NCBI GenBank assembly: GCA_028277945.1
Contig: JANQFH010000068.1
Coordinates: 362,223-426,222, forward strand
DNA: 64,000 bases
Direction: 5' to 3'
Origin: Oligoflexia bacterium
Lineage (GTDB): Bacteria > Bdellovibrionota_G > JANQFH01
Position numbers and translations under genes: made by a program. Position 1 is the first letter of the stretch; every line of letters starts with the position of its first letter. The notes below the pieces were generated by a model. The model ran no database searches, was not told the origin of the DNA, and was given only the letters and a program-made list of their open reading frames with translations. This document shows positions 1 to 8,001 of this stretch, piece by piece.

Positions 1-1
1 T

Positions 2-649
2 GCCAAACTGCTTCCGGGTACGGATCCGGTTCACAAGGTGACGATCATCCCGCGAGGCATGGCTTTAGGCGTGACGCAGTTGTTACCGAAGGAAGACAAG
101 TACACCTTCAGCCAAGAGTTTGCCGAAAATCAGATCGCCTACATCATGGGAGGACGATGTGCTGAGGAGCTGATGTTGAAAGAGCGTACCACCGGAGCGG
201 GAAATGATTTTGAGCGCGCCACCGAACTTGCGAAAAAGATGGTGTGTCAATGGGGCATGTCTGAGAAGCTTGGGCCATTGGCCTATGGCAAACAAGATGA
301 TCAGGTATTTCTCGGTAAAGACTTTGTGCAGCGCAAAGAGTATAGCGAACGCACCGCACAGTTGATTGATGAAGAGATCAAGCGCATTGTCGATGAGAAT
401 TACCAACGCGCGAGAGGCTTATTGAGCAAAAATGTTCAAAAGCTCGAAAACCTGGCCAAGGCGCTGCTTGAACACGAGGTTTTAGACGGTGATGAGGTAG
501 ACCAGGCGATAGCAGGTAAACCCATTCGTAGAAAACCGGATTCGGTTGCTGCCAAAGTTGCACGGCCTCGTGCCAAGCGAAAGTCGACAGCGCAAACAGC
601 AACGGATAAGCCAGAGGAAACTGCAGAGGCGGAGTCTAAGGCCTCATGA
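2..649 (+). CDS. ftsH: ATP-dependent zinc metalloprotease FtsH, C-terminal part
   Basis: This is the 3' end of FtsH, the membrane-anchored AAA+ protease that degrades unassembled membrane proteins and some cytosolic regulators. The gene runs in from the left edge: the reading frame is open from base 2, so the GTG at 38 is an internal codon. The visible part is the M41 peptidase domain just after the HEXXH zinc site, which lies upstream of the window. HKVTIIPRGMALGVTQ, GGRCAEEL and TTGAGNDFERAT are family hallmarks, and the Asp in GAGND is the expected third zinc ligand. A basic, Ala/Lys-rich tail of about 45 residues follows and is typical of a variable FtsH C-terminus. The stop overlaps the cdaA start (ATGA), so the two are translationally coupled. 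The identification is secure. Confidence 0.96.
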   Translation, partial: AKLLPGTDPVHKVTIIPRGMALGVTQLLPKEDKYTFSQEFAENQIAYIMGGRCAEELMLKERTTGAGNDFERATELAKKMVCQWGMSEKLGPLAYGKQDDQVFLGKDFVQRKEYSERTAQLIDEEIKRIVDENYQRARGLLSKNVQKLENLAKALLEHEVLDGDEVDQAIAGKPIRRKPDSVAAKVARPRAKRKSTAQTATDKPEETAEAESKAS

Positions 650-1455
650 GTGGCATTCCCACAATTACTCTAGTCGATATTTTGGACATCCTCTTGGTTG
701 CCGCGATCATCTATCTGTTACTGCTGTTGATTCGTGGTACTCGCGGCATCTATATGCTTGTTGGGCTGCTGATTTGTGGTGTGGTACTCTGGCTCGCTAA
801 CCTTTTTGAACTGCGTGCGCTGGGCTCTATCCTGGGTCAGCTCTTTTCTAGTCTGATTTTGGTGATTGTCGTAATTTTCCAACATGACATCCGTCGGGTT
901 CTTACTAAGGTTGGGCGTTCGCCATTTTTTAAACGACAATCACTTCAGGAGCGGGAGACCTTAGAAGAGTTGGTTAAGACTTCGGTCTCTCTGGCGAACA
1001 AAAAGATCGGCGCGCTCATTGCTATAGAACGTGGTGGTAACTTGGTGGACCATGTTGAACAGGGTGTGCCGGTTGACTCACTCGTCAACAAGGATCTGCT
1101 GACGTCGATCTTTCTGCCGGTCTCACCCCTACACGACGGCGCCGCAGTGATTCAGGGCGCGCGCGTTGTCCAAGCTGGCTGTTTATTACCGTTATCCATG
1201 AGTGTTAACGTCACTAAGGTCTACGGCACACGGCACCGTGCTGCCATTGGCCTCACTGAAGAGACCGATGCTGTGGTGATTGTAGTTTCTGAAGAGCGTG
1301 GTGTGGTCTCTCTTGCCGTAGAGGGCAAGATTGAAGACAACTTGGATGCTGTACGTCTCCGCGAGCGTTTACTAGATATGTTTGGTCCGCAGAATCGTCT
1401 GCAGTGGTTTCGTACTATTTTGCAGAATCGATTTGCAATTGCGAAGAGAGAATGA
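646..1455 (+). CDS. cdaA: Diadenylate cyclase CdaA (c-di-AMP synthase)
   Basis: A membrane-bound diadenylate cyclase of 269 residues that condenses two ATP into c-di-AMP. Three hydrophobic segments lie at about residues 10-80 (YbbP/CdaA type), followed by a DisA_N cyclase domain. Both catalytic signatures are intact: DGA at about 164-166 (LHDGAAVI) and RHR at about 196-198 (GTRHRAAIG). The start ATG overlaps the ftsH stop, and the stop overlaps the start of the YbbR-domain gene. This is the usual cdaA-cdaR pairing, in which CdaR modulates the cyclase. In many genomes glmM follows directly and GlmM restrains CdaA; here glmM is displaced by about 4.3 kb. In Gram-negatives c-di-AMP usually serves osmotic or cell-wall homeostasis; that role here is inferred. 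Confidence 0.95.
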   Translation: MSGIPTITLVDILDILLVAAIIYLLLLLIRGTRGIYMLVGLLICGVVLWLANLFELRALGSILGQLFSSLILVIVVIFQHDIRRVLTKVGRSPFFKRQSLQERETLEELVKTSVSLANKKIGALIAIERGGNLVDHVEQGVPVDSLVNKDLLTSIFLPVSPLHDGAAVIQGARVVQAGCLLPLSMSVNVTKVYGTRHRAAIGLTEETDAVVIVVSEERGVVSLAVEGKIEDNLDAVRLRERLLDMFGPQNRLQWFRTILQNRFAIAKRE

Positions 1456-2393
1456 TCGAGTTACTCAAGAATCTTCTGTTCAAAAACCCAGGTCTTAAAA
1501 TCGGCTCTCTCTTTTTGGCCGTGATTGTTTGGTTTGCTATCCACGGAGAGGCGCAGATTGAAGCTTTTATTACCATTGATGTGCAGTTAAAAAACCGACC
1601 GACTAACCTCATCATTACCAATGCGGTAACGGATAAAATACACCTGCGTATTCGCGGGTCTCGCACGCAGATTAAAAAAGTGCAAGAGCAGCCACCCGAT
1701 CCTTATGAAATCGATTTGGCCAACACTGAAAGCGGCAGCGCTCTGTTTCGGGTCTTCTCTTTTGATTTTACCTTACCGCGCGGGGTGCAGATCACCCGTA
1801 TCAACCCACAGCTGATTACTGTGGAGCTCGAGCAGCAAGAGAGCAAAGAGCTGCCCGTGCGCATCGCCTTTAGTGGCAGCCTCGAGCGTGGTTTTGTGAT
1901 TGTCTCCAAACGGGTGACACCCTCGAGCGTCACGGTTGCCGGTGCAAAGTCAGCCATGCGCACGCTTAGTGCCGTACACACCGAAGAGGTGCAACTCAAC
2001 GGTCTAAGAGAGGGGTTTAGTCGCACTTTGCGCCTTGCGTTGTCGAGTAGTGGTAACATCTGGCTTGATGGCCCGGAAGAGGCCCAGGTCGACATTGAGA
2101 TTGAGGAACAGCTGCTTTCCGAAATGATCGATACCATACCCATTACCGTTAAGGGCCAATTCAAGAGCGTTACTATCAAACCGCAGCAGGCAAGCCTCAT
2201 GCTGCAGTGTCCCGCCGGCCTGCTTCACGATCTGCGCCGCCAGCCACCGCTGGTATTCCTCAACGCCGATAAAATCCAAGTGGCTCAAGGCAGCAGCCGC
2301 ACGGTCAATCTCAAGCTGCGCTACCAGGTGCCTGATAGCTGCAAAGTCCTCAAGAGCGTGCCTGCGCTCGTCCAAGCAACGCTGAGCCGTTGA
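1452..2393 (+). CDS. cdaR: YbbR-domain protein CdaR, regulator of CdaA
   Basis: A 313-residue single-pass membrane protein. The N-terminus (MIELLKNLLFKNPGLKIGSL) leads into one transmembrane helix at about residues 16-32, then an extracytoplasmic part made of repeated YbbR modules. These are beta-rich, with recurring patterns such as 'ELPVRIAFSGSLERGFVI' and 'TIPITVKGQFKSVTIKP'. A longer frame opens at 1404, but the ATG at 1452 is preferred because it overlaps the cdaA stop (ATGA) and places the membrane anchor at the N-terminus. CdaR proteins bind and tune CdaA across the membrane, and the adjacency supports this. The protein is divergent at residue level, so the assignment rests on architecture and position. 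Confidence 0.9.
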   Translation: MIELLKNLLFKNPGLKIGSLFLAVIVWFAIHGEAQIEAFITIDVQLKNRPTNLIITNAVTDKIHLRIRGSRTQIKKVQEQPPDPYEIDLANTESGSALFRVFSFDFTLPRGVQITRINPQLITVELEQQESKELPVRIAFSGSLERGFVIVSKRVTPSSVTVAGAKSAMRTLSAVHTEEVQLNGLREGFSRTLRLALSSSGNIWLDGPEEAQVDIEIEEQLLSEMIDTIPITVKGQFKSVTIKPQQASLMLQCPAGLLHDLRRQPPLVFLNADKIQVAQGSSRTVNLKLRYQVPDSCKVLKSVPALVQATLSR

Positions 2394-2409
2394 GGTAGGC
2401 TAAGAGTGG

Positions 2410-2574
2410 ATGAAAGTGAAGCGGCCTAAAAACAGACAAGAGGCCCAAGAACTGGTTCGACAGATTCAGGCCTTTCAGCGGGAGGAAAGTGGTAAGAGTT
2501 TAAGGCTTGATATCAACAGAGCGTACTGGCAAGAGACAAACAACAGCCGAGAAAAAATGCAAGAGTTCACCTAA
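2410..2574 (+). CDS. Possible small charged protein, 54 residues
   Basis: A short frame begins 16 bases after the cdaR stop: MKVKRPKNRQEAQELVRQ... ending in KMQEFT. It is highly charged and probably helical, without membrane segments or cysteines. A weak AAGAG purine stretch precedes the ATG. No family is recognised; it could be a remnant or a small regulator carried with the inserted segment. Support is limited to an intact frame and position. Confidence 0.3.
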   Translation: MKVKRPKNRQEAQELVRQIQAFQREESGKSLRLDINRAYWQETNNSREKMQEFT

Positions 2575-2705
2575 AAATCGGTCGGCTGCTTGAACCTTGG
2601 GTCGCTGATTTTCAAGGTGGTTAGGTAGGTTCTAAGACGTCCGTCCCCTATTCGTTTGCCTGCATGTATCTATATAATTGAATATATTAACTTTTTCTGA
2701 TAAAT

Positions 2706-2751
2706 CATTATAATTGCAAAATATGATAAAATATTGCATTATAATTGCAAT
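2706..2751 (+). promoter_or_regulatory. Repeat/dyad operator and promoter running into the ATPase start codon
   Basis: An exact 14-base direct repeat, CATTATAATTGCAA, occurs at 2706-2719 and 2737-2750, 31 bases apart (about three helical turns). The second copy forms a dyad ATTGCA-N7-TGCAAT at 2733-2751 that ends immediately before the ATG at 2752. It also contains a consensus -10 hexamer, TATAAT, at 2740-2745, only 6 bases before the ATG, which implies a leaderless or nearly leaderless transcript. No good -35 is seen; TTGCAA at 2714 would leave a 20-base spacer. Autoregulation by the downstream ATPase is inferred. Confidence 0.5.
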
Positions 2752-3888
2752 ATGGGACTTTATCAGCGAACACTGAATCTACCTGCTTTGCTGGCAAAAA
2801 AGTCTTTCTTTCTTTTTGGGCCCCGTGGCACTGGCAAGACGACTTTAGTCAAGCGGCAATGCCGGGGGGCACGCATTATCGATCTGCTGGATGCCCCTGT
2901 TTTTTCTGATCTGCTCAGAAATCCTCAGCTCATTGGCGAGTACGCGTCTGGTCTGATCGTCATTGATGAAATTCAGAAGCTTCCTAGTTTGCTTGATGAA
3001 GTACACCGGCTCATGGAGAGTAAACGCAACAATAAATTTCTTTTGACAGGAAGCAGTGCTCGCAAACTGAAACGGGGGAGTGCCAATCTCTTGGCTGGAC
3101 GAGCATGGTGGGCTGAACTCTTTCCACTAACGTTTAACGAGATTGATGATTTTGATCTTTTAACCTATCTCAATACGGGTGGGTTGCCGGCTATCTATGG
3201 TAGCTCTAATGCCACAGAGGAGCTACGAGCCTATTCGGCTCTCTACTTGAAAGAGGAAGTGCAACAGGAGGCGCTGACTCGAAAAATAGCGAGTTTTGCA
3301 GAGTTTCTAGAGCTCATAGCTCTATGTGTTGGCGAGGAGCTGAACTACCAATCGTTATCCAGCGACCTAGGCGTGGCGGTTAATTCCATTAAGAATTTTA
3401 TTGAGGTTTTAGAAGACACCCTTATTGGCTTCTCCTTGGCAGCCTATACCAAAACAAAAAAACGAAAAGCGATCACTCGTTCGAAATTTTACTTGTTTGA
3501 TGTTGGAGTTGCCAACTATCTGGCAAAAAGAGGTCAAATTTTTGCTGGATCGGAACTCTTTGGTAAGGCTTTTGAGCACTTTATTATACAAGAAGTACGT
3601 GCTTATCTATCCTACGCTAGGAGAGACTTAGCAATAAGCTATTGGCGGTCGACGTCAAAATTCGAGGTAGACTTGATTGTTGGCAATGAATATGCCTTGG
3701 AGATCAAAGCGACCAAGTTGGTTCAGGACAAGCACCTAAAAGGTCTCCGTGCTTTTAAAGAGGAGCAGTTAATAAAACAATTTGCGGCCATTAGTTTAGA
3801 CAGGGATGAGCGCGTAACCCATGATGCCATTAAAATATTACCTTGGAAAACTTTTCTCAGAAGGATGTGGGTAGGAGAGCTGTTCTAA
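2752..3888 (+). CDS. AAA ATPase with DUF4143 C-terminal domain
   Basis: A 378-residue P-loop ATPase of the stand-alone AAA_14/DUF4143 type. The Walker A motif GPRGTGKTT is at residues 23-31 and Walker B (LIVIDEIQ) has its acidic pair near 72-73. A sensor-like TGSSARKL follows. The C-terminal DUF4143 part ends in a nuclease-like core (FEVDLIVGNEYALEIKATK, about 304-322) resembling the D-x(n)-ExK pattern of PD-(D/E)XK folds. The frame can be extended to a TTG at 2734, but the ATG at 2752 is preferred: it matches typical family N-termini and lies just after a TATAAT and the operator repeats. The biological role of the family is not established; these genes are often mobile singletons. It is the first gene of the AT-richer insert between cdaR and glmM. 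Confidence 0.88.
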   Translation: MGLYQRTLNLPALLAKKSFFLFGPRGTGKTTLVKRQCRGARIIDLLDAPVFSDLLRNPQLIGEYASGLIVIDEIQKLPSLLDEVHRLMESKRNNKFLLTGSSARKLKRGSANLLAGRAWWAELFPLTFNEIDDFDLLTYLNTGGLPAIYGSSNATEELRAYSALYLKEEVQQEALTRKIASFAEFLELIALCVGEELNYQSLSSDLGVAVNSIKNFIEVLEDTLIGFSLAAYTKTKKRKAITRSKFYLFDVGVANYLAKRGQIFAGSELFGKAFEHFIIQEVRAYLSYARRDLAISYWRSTSKFEVDLIVGNEYALEIKATKLVQDKHLKGLRAFKEEQLIKQFAAISLDRDERVTHDAIKILPWKTFLRRMWVGELF

Positions 3889-3896
3889 ACGTATTC

Positions 3897-4229
3897 ATGT
3901 CAGAAGTAATGCAAGCTTATACAAAGCAATGGCAGGGCCTAAAGCGTAGACTACGGTTGTTTTACTTAGTATGGCTTGGAGGTAGTCCTGTTATCCTAGT
4001 TGTCGGATGGCTGTTAAAGCTTAGTGGCGATGCTCTACTTAATCTTTTGCTAACTATGTGGGTCTTACCTTCTCTACTTACGGGATTCCTATGGAGTTTT
4101 TGGCGCTGTCCCAGGTGTCGTAATTTTTTCTTTCTAAAAACATTGCCCACTTCACGACAGGCTAGGTACTTTTGGCCGCTATTTTCCAAATGCCTGCATT
4201 GTGGTTTACCGAAATGGTCCAGTGAGTAA
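3897..4229 (+). CDS. Small membrane protein with C-terminal zinc ribbon
   Basis: A 110-residue protein starting 8 bases after the ATPase stop. The longer frame from 3843 overlaps the ATPase, so the ATG at 3897 (MSEVMQAYTKQWQ) is chosen. It has two hydrophobic helices (about residues 25-43 and 47-68), then a four-cysteine module CPRC...CLHCGLPKW that looks like a zinc ribbon. Similar small proteins ending in C-x-x-CGLPKW are familiar as uncharacterised inner-membrane proteins in proteobacteria. No function is known. It may be co-transcribed with the ATPase, but no strong ribosome site was seen. Confidence 0.6.
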   Translation: MSEVMQAYTKQWQGLKRRLRLFYLVWLGGSPVILVVGWLLKLSGDALLNLLLTMWVLPSLLTGFLWSFWRCPRCRNFFFLKTLPTSRQARYFWPLFSKCLHCGLPKWSSE

Positions 4230-4439
4230 TTTTAGAAAGGTATTCGTCTGCTTTTTGTACTATCTCAATAAAGCTTGAGTTTTGACCTCTAATGCGTTAG
4301 CGACCGAGGGGTAGGGTAATACCTAGCTCTCGAACAGACTAAGCCTTATGTAAGTGATTTTCGATAGTTGTTTATGCGCCTTGAAAAAAAATAGCTTTTG
4401 TAGGAGATTGATAGCCTAAATCAAGCTTCGGAATTCAGC

Positions 4440-6365
4440 ATGTGTTCTAACACCAATCGGCCTCTCCTCATTTTGTTCTGCATTGCTTGCACTCCTCTAA
4501 CGCTTTGGGCAGCTCCTCAAGGCGAACGTGAAGCTGTAACACTCTGCGACCCTATACTTAGACCGGAGTTTGTTGACGGTGAGCCAGTAGACAAGGAAGC
4601 TCCAGCCAGGCTTTTAGCAGGCGACAAACCTGTAATGGTCCGGCTTCAAGCGTCAACCGTGACTTCATATAGTAGCGGCAAAACCTACACCCAGTACGAA
4701 ATTAGACTGGAAGACGACGTGATTGGTGCTATTCGCGTTGATGATGCGGGATGTCTTGTTGACGAGTTGTATTCTATTACCGCGATCCGTAATCGGTTTT
4801 GGCTGCAGGCATTCGTTGATGAGGGCATAGGAGCGCTGCTCAACCGATATCATGATCATAAGGTCCACAGCGTTGTCCACTGGGGTAAGTTTGAAAAGTA
4901 CCATCATGAAATTGCAACCGGTGTTGACTCTGATAATTTCAAAGCAATTGCAGCGACCGTAAAACAGTACATGATGGCACGTGAAGATCTTGAGCCGCGT
5001 ACCTTTGAGTTTTTTAGAAACATAGACGAAAAAGAGTCTTTCGGATTGACGGATGGAACGAAGTACTATTCCTGCCATGCAAACGAACGTGAATCAAAGC
5101 AATCGCATGGTCGGATACGACGTAAACACTTTTTTAGATTAACTAAAGATGGAACACTGACGCATATTATCGAGCCCCAATCCAATATTTACTCTGCAAA
5201 TGAACTGAAGGTCGCCGGTTTGATAGCTTACCTAACCGCGTTGGGAGAGGATCCACGTGCAGCCTTTCCGGTTTTTCACTTTACAATTCGTGGTAAGGCT
5301 TACGATCAGGGTGTTTACTACGTCGATGTAGATTACTACCAGACCCGTGATGGCCGCTTTTTTGTGAAGGAAGACTTCAGTTTGGGATACCGCTACGAAC
5401 AAGCAGAAAACGCAGGTTCTGTTTTATTGGAATGGGCAAGGCGGTGTGCAGCAATGGAGGCAAGGTTATTTCCAGCAGCGATGACGCTCATGGATGCCTA
5501 CGATGAAACGGAGCTGTTGTACACCTCAGATCGTATTGTAGACAGCAGTGTTGGTGTGGCTGAACGCAGACGTTTTGGTCAATACAGTGTGAACCGTATA
5601 ACCGGTAAAACAACCTGTGAGAAGCTCTACGACTATTTTAAGCTGCCTGACACACCAGATTCAGGCAACGATGTGATGCCAGAAGAATTCTTTGCATCAT
5701 TGCCTGACGTTGCTCTGACACCCGGCGCGGAGCTACACTATAATGACCGCTTTATTCCAGAAGACTCAAGAGCGCTTGTTGGCGGTTGGATAACAACCGC
5801 TCTTGAACATTTGCAAGATTACGGTGCGGGCGAAAACTTAATAAGCTGGAAAGGCGATCAACAGGTTCTAGAAGGGAAAAGCGTTGTGATTACACCGGTA
5901 CTTGCACTCGACCGCCGTGTTTCGACCATTGGCGGATTGGGTTCAGAAATAGTGAATGCGATTATGAATCCTGAAAACCCGCTTTTTGGTACAACTGTGC
6001 TCACCGACCCACGTTCAGCTTCAACAGCAACAGCCTTTATTTTCATTGTAATAGACTGGGTGTTGTGGAATCGCAACGAGACGGAAAAATCGGCCCATCG
6101 AGCAGAGTCCGACCTTACGGCTGTTTTAGCCCATGAGATATTTGGGGTGCTGCCGCCTTTTCTTGAGACCCCTATCAAGGATCTGCATAAAATTATTGCT
6201 CCAAGTAAACAGGCAGAGAGGGAGCGCAATGCCTTTGATATCGGCATTGCTTTTCAAACAGAAATAATCAACAGCGATGCCTTTGGCTCATGGAGCCCAG
6301 AACGTCGACGAGCCTTCCTAGAGACCCGAGATCTACACCGAGATCTGCGCGCCACTTGGAAGTAA
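4440..6365 (+). CDS. Large exported protein of unknown function
   Basis: A 641-residue protein with a clear N-terminal signal peptide (hydrophobic core LLILFCIACTPLTLWAA, probable cleavage near residue 25), so it is predicted to be periplasmic or secreted. No family is recognised. The central region is rich in aromatic and acidic residues. Near residues 560-575 there is an AHEIFG motif followed by LPPFLETP and helical sequence; this recalls an HE-type metal site, but the spacing does not match a standard HExxH peptidase. A 210-base gap precedes it and 289 bases separate it from glmM, so it is probably its own transcription unit. Composition is AT-richer than the flanking glmM-nnr block, consistent with an acquired segment. 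Confidence 0.75.
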   Translation: MCSNTNRPLLILFCIACTPLTLWAAPQGEREAVTLCDPILRPEFVDGEPVDKEAPARLLAGDKPVMVRLQASTVTSYSSGKTYTQYEIRLEDDVIGAIRVDDAGCLVDELYSITAIRNRFWLQAFVDEGIGALLNRYHDHKVHSVVHWGKFEKYHHEIATGVDSDNFKAIAATVKQYMMAREDLEPRTFEFFRNIDEKESFGLTDGTKYYSCHANERESKQSHGRIRRKHFFRLTKDGTLTHIIEPQSNIYSANELKVAGLIAYLTALGEDPRAAFPVFHFTIRGKAYDQGVYYVDVDYYQTRDGRFFVKEDFSLGYRYEQAENAGSVLLEWARRCAAMEARLFPAAMTLMDAYDETELLYTSDRIVDSSVGVAERRRFGQYSVNRITGKTTCEKLYDYFKLPDTPDSGNDVMPEEFFASLPDVALTPGAELHYNDRFIPEDSRALVGGWITTALEHLQDYGAGENLISWKGDQQVLEGKSVVITPVLALDRRVSTIGGLGSEIVNAIMNPENPLFGTTVLTDPRSASTATAFIFIVIDWVLWNRNETEKSAHRAESDLTAVLAHEIFGVLPPFLETPIKDLHKIIAPSKQAERERNAFDIGIAFQTEIINSDAFGSWSPERRRAFLETRDLHRDLRATWK

Positions 6366-6654
6366 TACGGAGTTTTGTAATTAGGACCTCAGTCGTTGTC
6401 AGAGTACTATCAACGCGGTCGCCGAGACCGTCCCACACACAGTCGCAGCTGCCGACAGAGCCGTTATAATCGTGGCCTTACTGTCGCAGCAGAAGAGCCA
6501 GCTGCAGCACAATCACCGACGGTCGACCGATGTTCTCGAGCATAGGCTCGGCTACCTGGGACAAGCCTGGACCTACCTGACATGCTGCTTGACAGTGACC
6601 CTGCCGATACGATAGGTGAAGTGTAGAGATTTCAATAGGTTGAAAAGATAGACG
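6366..6654. other. Gap upstream of glmM
   Basis: The 289 bases hold no convincing gene. A small hairpin CGGTC...GACCG lies near 6417-6430. A TTGACA hexamer is at 6589-6594, but the nearest -10-like TACGAT (6608-6613) gives only a 13-base spacer, so it is not called as a promoter. The segment marks the right-hand edge of the insert separating cdaR from glmM. Confidence 0.4.
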
Positions 6655-8001
6655 ATGGCTAAGCTGTTTGGAACCGATGGCATTCGTGGTACTGCCAATC
6701 AGGCGCCGCTCACGGTCGATATGATTACCCGGATTGCGCGGGCGGCAACCTACGCCCTCTCAGCACGTAAGGTGGTGCTTGGCAAGGATACCCGCCTCTC
6801 CTGCTACATGGTGGAGGCCGCACTCTCCGCAGGCTTCTGCTCTATGGGTGCGGATGTCTTGCTGGTGGGTCCCATGCCAACCCCTGGGATTGCTTTTCTC
6901 ACTAACAATATGCGTGCCGATGCTGGGGTGGTGATCAGTGCCTCACACAACCTCTACCAAGACAACGGTATCAAGTTCTTCTCACACGAGGGTTACAAAC
7001 TCAGCGATGAGCTCGAGGCAAAGATTGAGGCCTATGTTTTTGGCAATGATATTGACGATCATCTTCCCACAGCTGAAAACGTCGGTAGGGTCATGCGTAT
7101 TAAAGAGAGTAAGGGGCGCTATCTTGTCTTTGTCAAAAACACCTTTCCGCAAGATCTCTCGCTCGAAGGTGTCAAGATCGTGCTCGACTGTGCCCATGGT
7201 GCTGCCTATGCCGTGGCACCGTTGGTGTTGCAAGAGCTGGGCGCGCAGGTGATTGTCATGCATGCCGAACCAGACGGCAAAAACATCAATCAAAACTGTG
7301 GTGCGGTTCATCCCGAAGCCATGTGTCGGCGCGTCCTGCAAGAGTCTGCAGATATTGGCATTGCCCTTGATGGCGATGGTGATAGGGCGATTTTTTGTGA
7401 TGAAAAAGGCGAGGTGGTAGACGGCGACACGGTCTTGGCCATTGCCGCCATACATGCAAAGAAGAGCGATCGCCTTGCGGGTAACGGCGTCGTTGGTACG
7501 GTCATGAGCAACTACGGTTTTCGTACCAGCATGGAGAAACACGGTATCGACTTTGTGCAGACCCATGTTGGGGATCGTTACATTGTCGAGGCGATGCGTC
7601 GAGGCGGCTATAATCTCGGAGGGGAACAGTCTGGACATATCATCTTTTTGGATCACAATACTACAGGCGATGGCTTGGTGACGATGTTGCAGCTTCTAGC
7701 AATTATGGTTGCCAGTGAAAAGCCACTGGGTGAGCTGCGCCAGGTGATGCAACGCTTTCCACAGGCACTGGTCAACGTGGCGGTGCAGGAGAAGCGCGAC
7801 TTTGATGCCATGCCTAAGGTGCGGCAGGCGATTGCTGCGGTGGAGTCCTCGCTGGGCAAAGAGGGGCGGATTCTTGTGCGCTACTCTGGTACGGAAAAGC
7901 TTGCCCGTATCATGGTTGAGGGCGCTGACCAAAAGCAGATCGTCGAGTTCGCCAACCGGGTTGCCGAGGTGATTAAACAGGAGATTGGCAGAAGTGGTTG
8001 A
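6655..8001 (+). CDS. glmM: Phosphoglucosamine mutase GlmM
   Basis: A 448-residue enzyme converting glucosamine-6-phosphate to glucosamine-1-phosphate on the way to UDP-GlcNAc for peptidoglycan and LPS. It begins MAKLFGTDGIRGTAN, the canonical GlmM start. The phosphoserine loop is SASHN with the catalytic Ser near 97 (followed by LYQDNGIKFF, where most relatives have PFYDNG). The metal loop DGDGDR lies near 239-244, the sugar-binding GGEQSGH is present, and the C-terminal RYSGTEKLARIMVEG phosphate-binding loop is complete. It should be fully active. In cdaA-cdaR-glmM operons GlmM also binds and inhibits CdaA; the genes are split here. The stop overlaps the start region of the PdxJ-family gene. 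Confidence 0.97.
   Translation: MAKLFGTDGIRGTANQAPLTVDMITRIARAATYALSARKVVLGKDTRLSCYMVEAALSAGFCSMGADVLLVGPMPTPGIAFLTNNMRADAGVVISASHNLYQDNGIKFFSHEGYKLSDELEAKIEAYVFGNDIDDHLPTAENVGRVMRIKESKGRYLVFVKNTFPQDLSLEGVKIVLDCAHGAAYAVAPLVLQELGAQVIVMHAEPDGKNINQNCGAVHPEAMCRRVLQESADIGIALDGDGDRAIFCDEKGEVVDGDTVLAIAAIHAKKSDRLAGNGVVGTVMSNYGFRTSMEKHGIDFVQTHVGDRYIVEAMRRGGYNLGGEQSGHIIFLDHNTTGDGLVTMLQLLAIMVASEKPLGELRQVMQRFPQALVNVAVQEKRDFDAMPKVRQAIAAVESSLGKEGRILVRYSGTEKLARIMVEGADQKQIVEFANRVAEVIKQEIGRSG

Noticed and set aside
6589..6613. TTGACA upstream of glmM as a promoter
   Set aside because: The nearest -10-like hexamer leaves a 13-base spacer, too short for sigma70.
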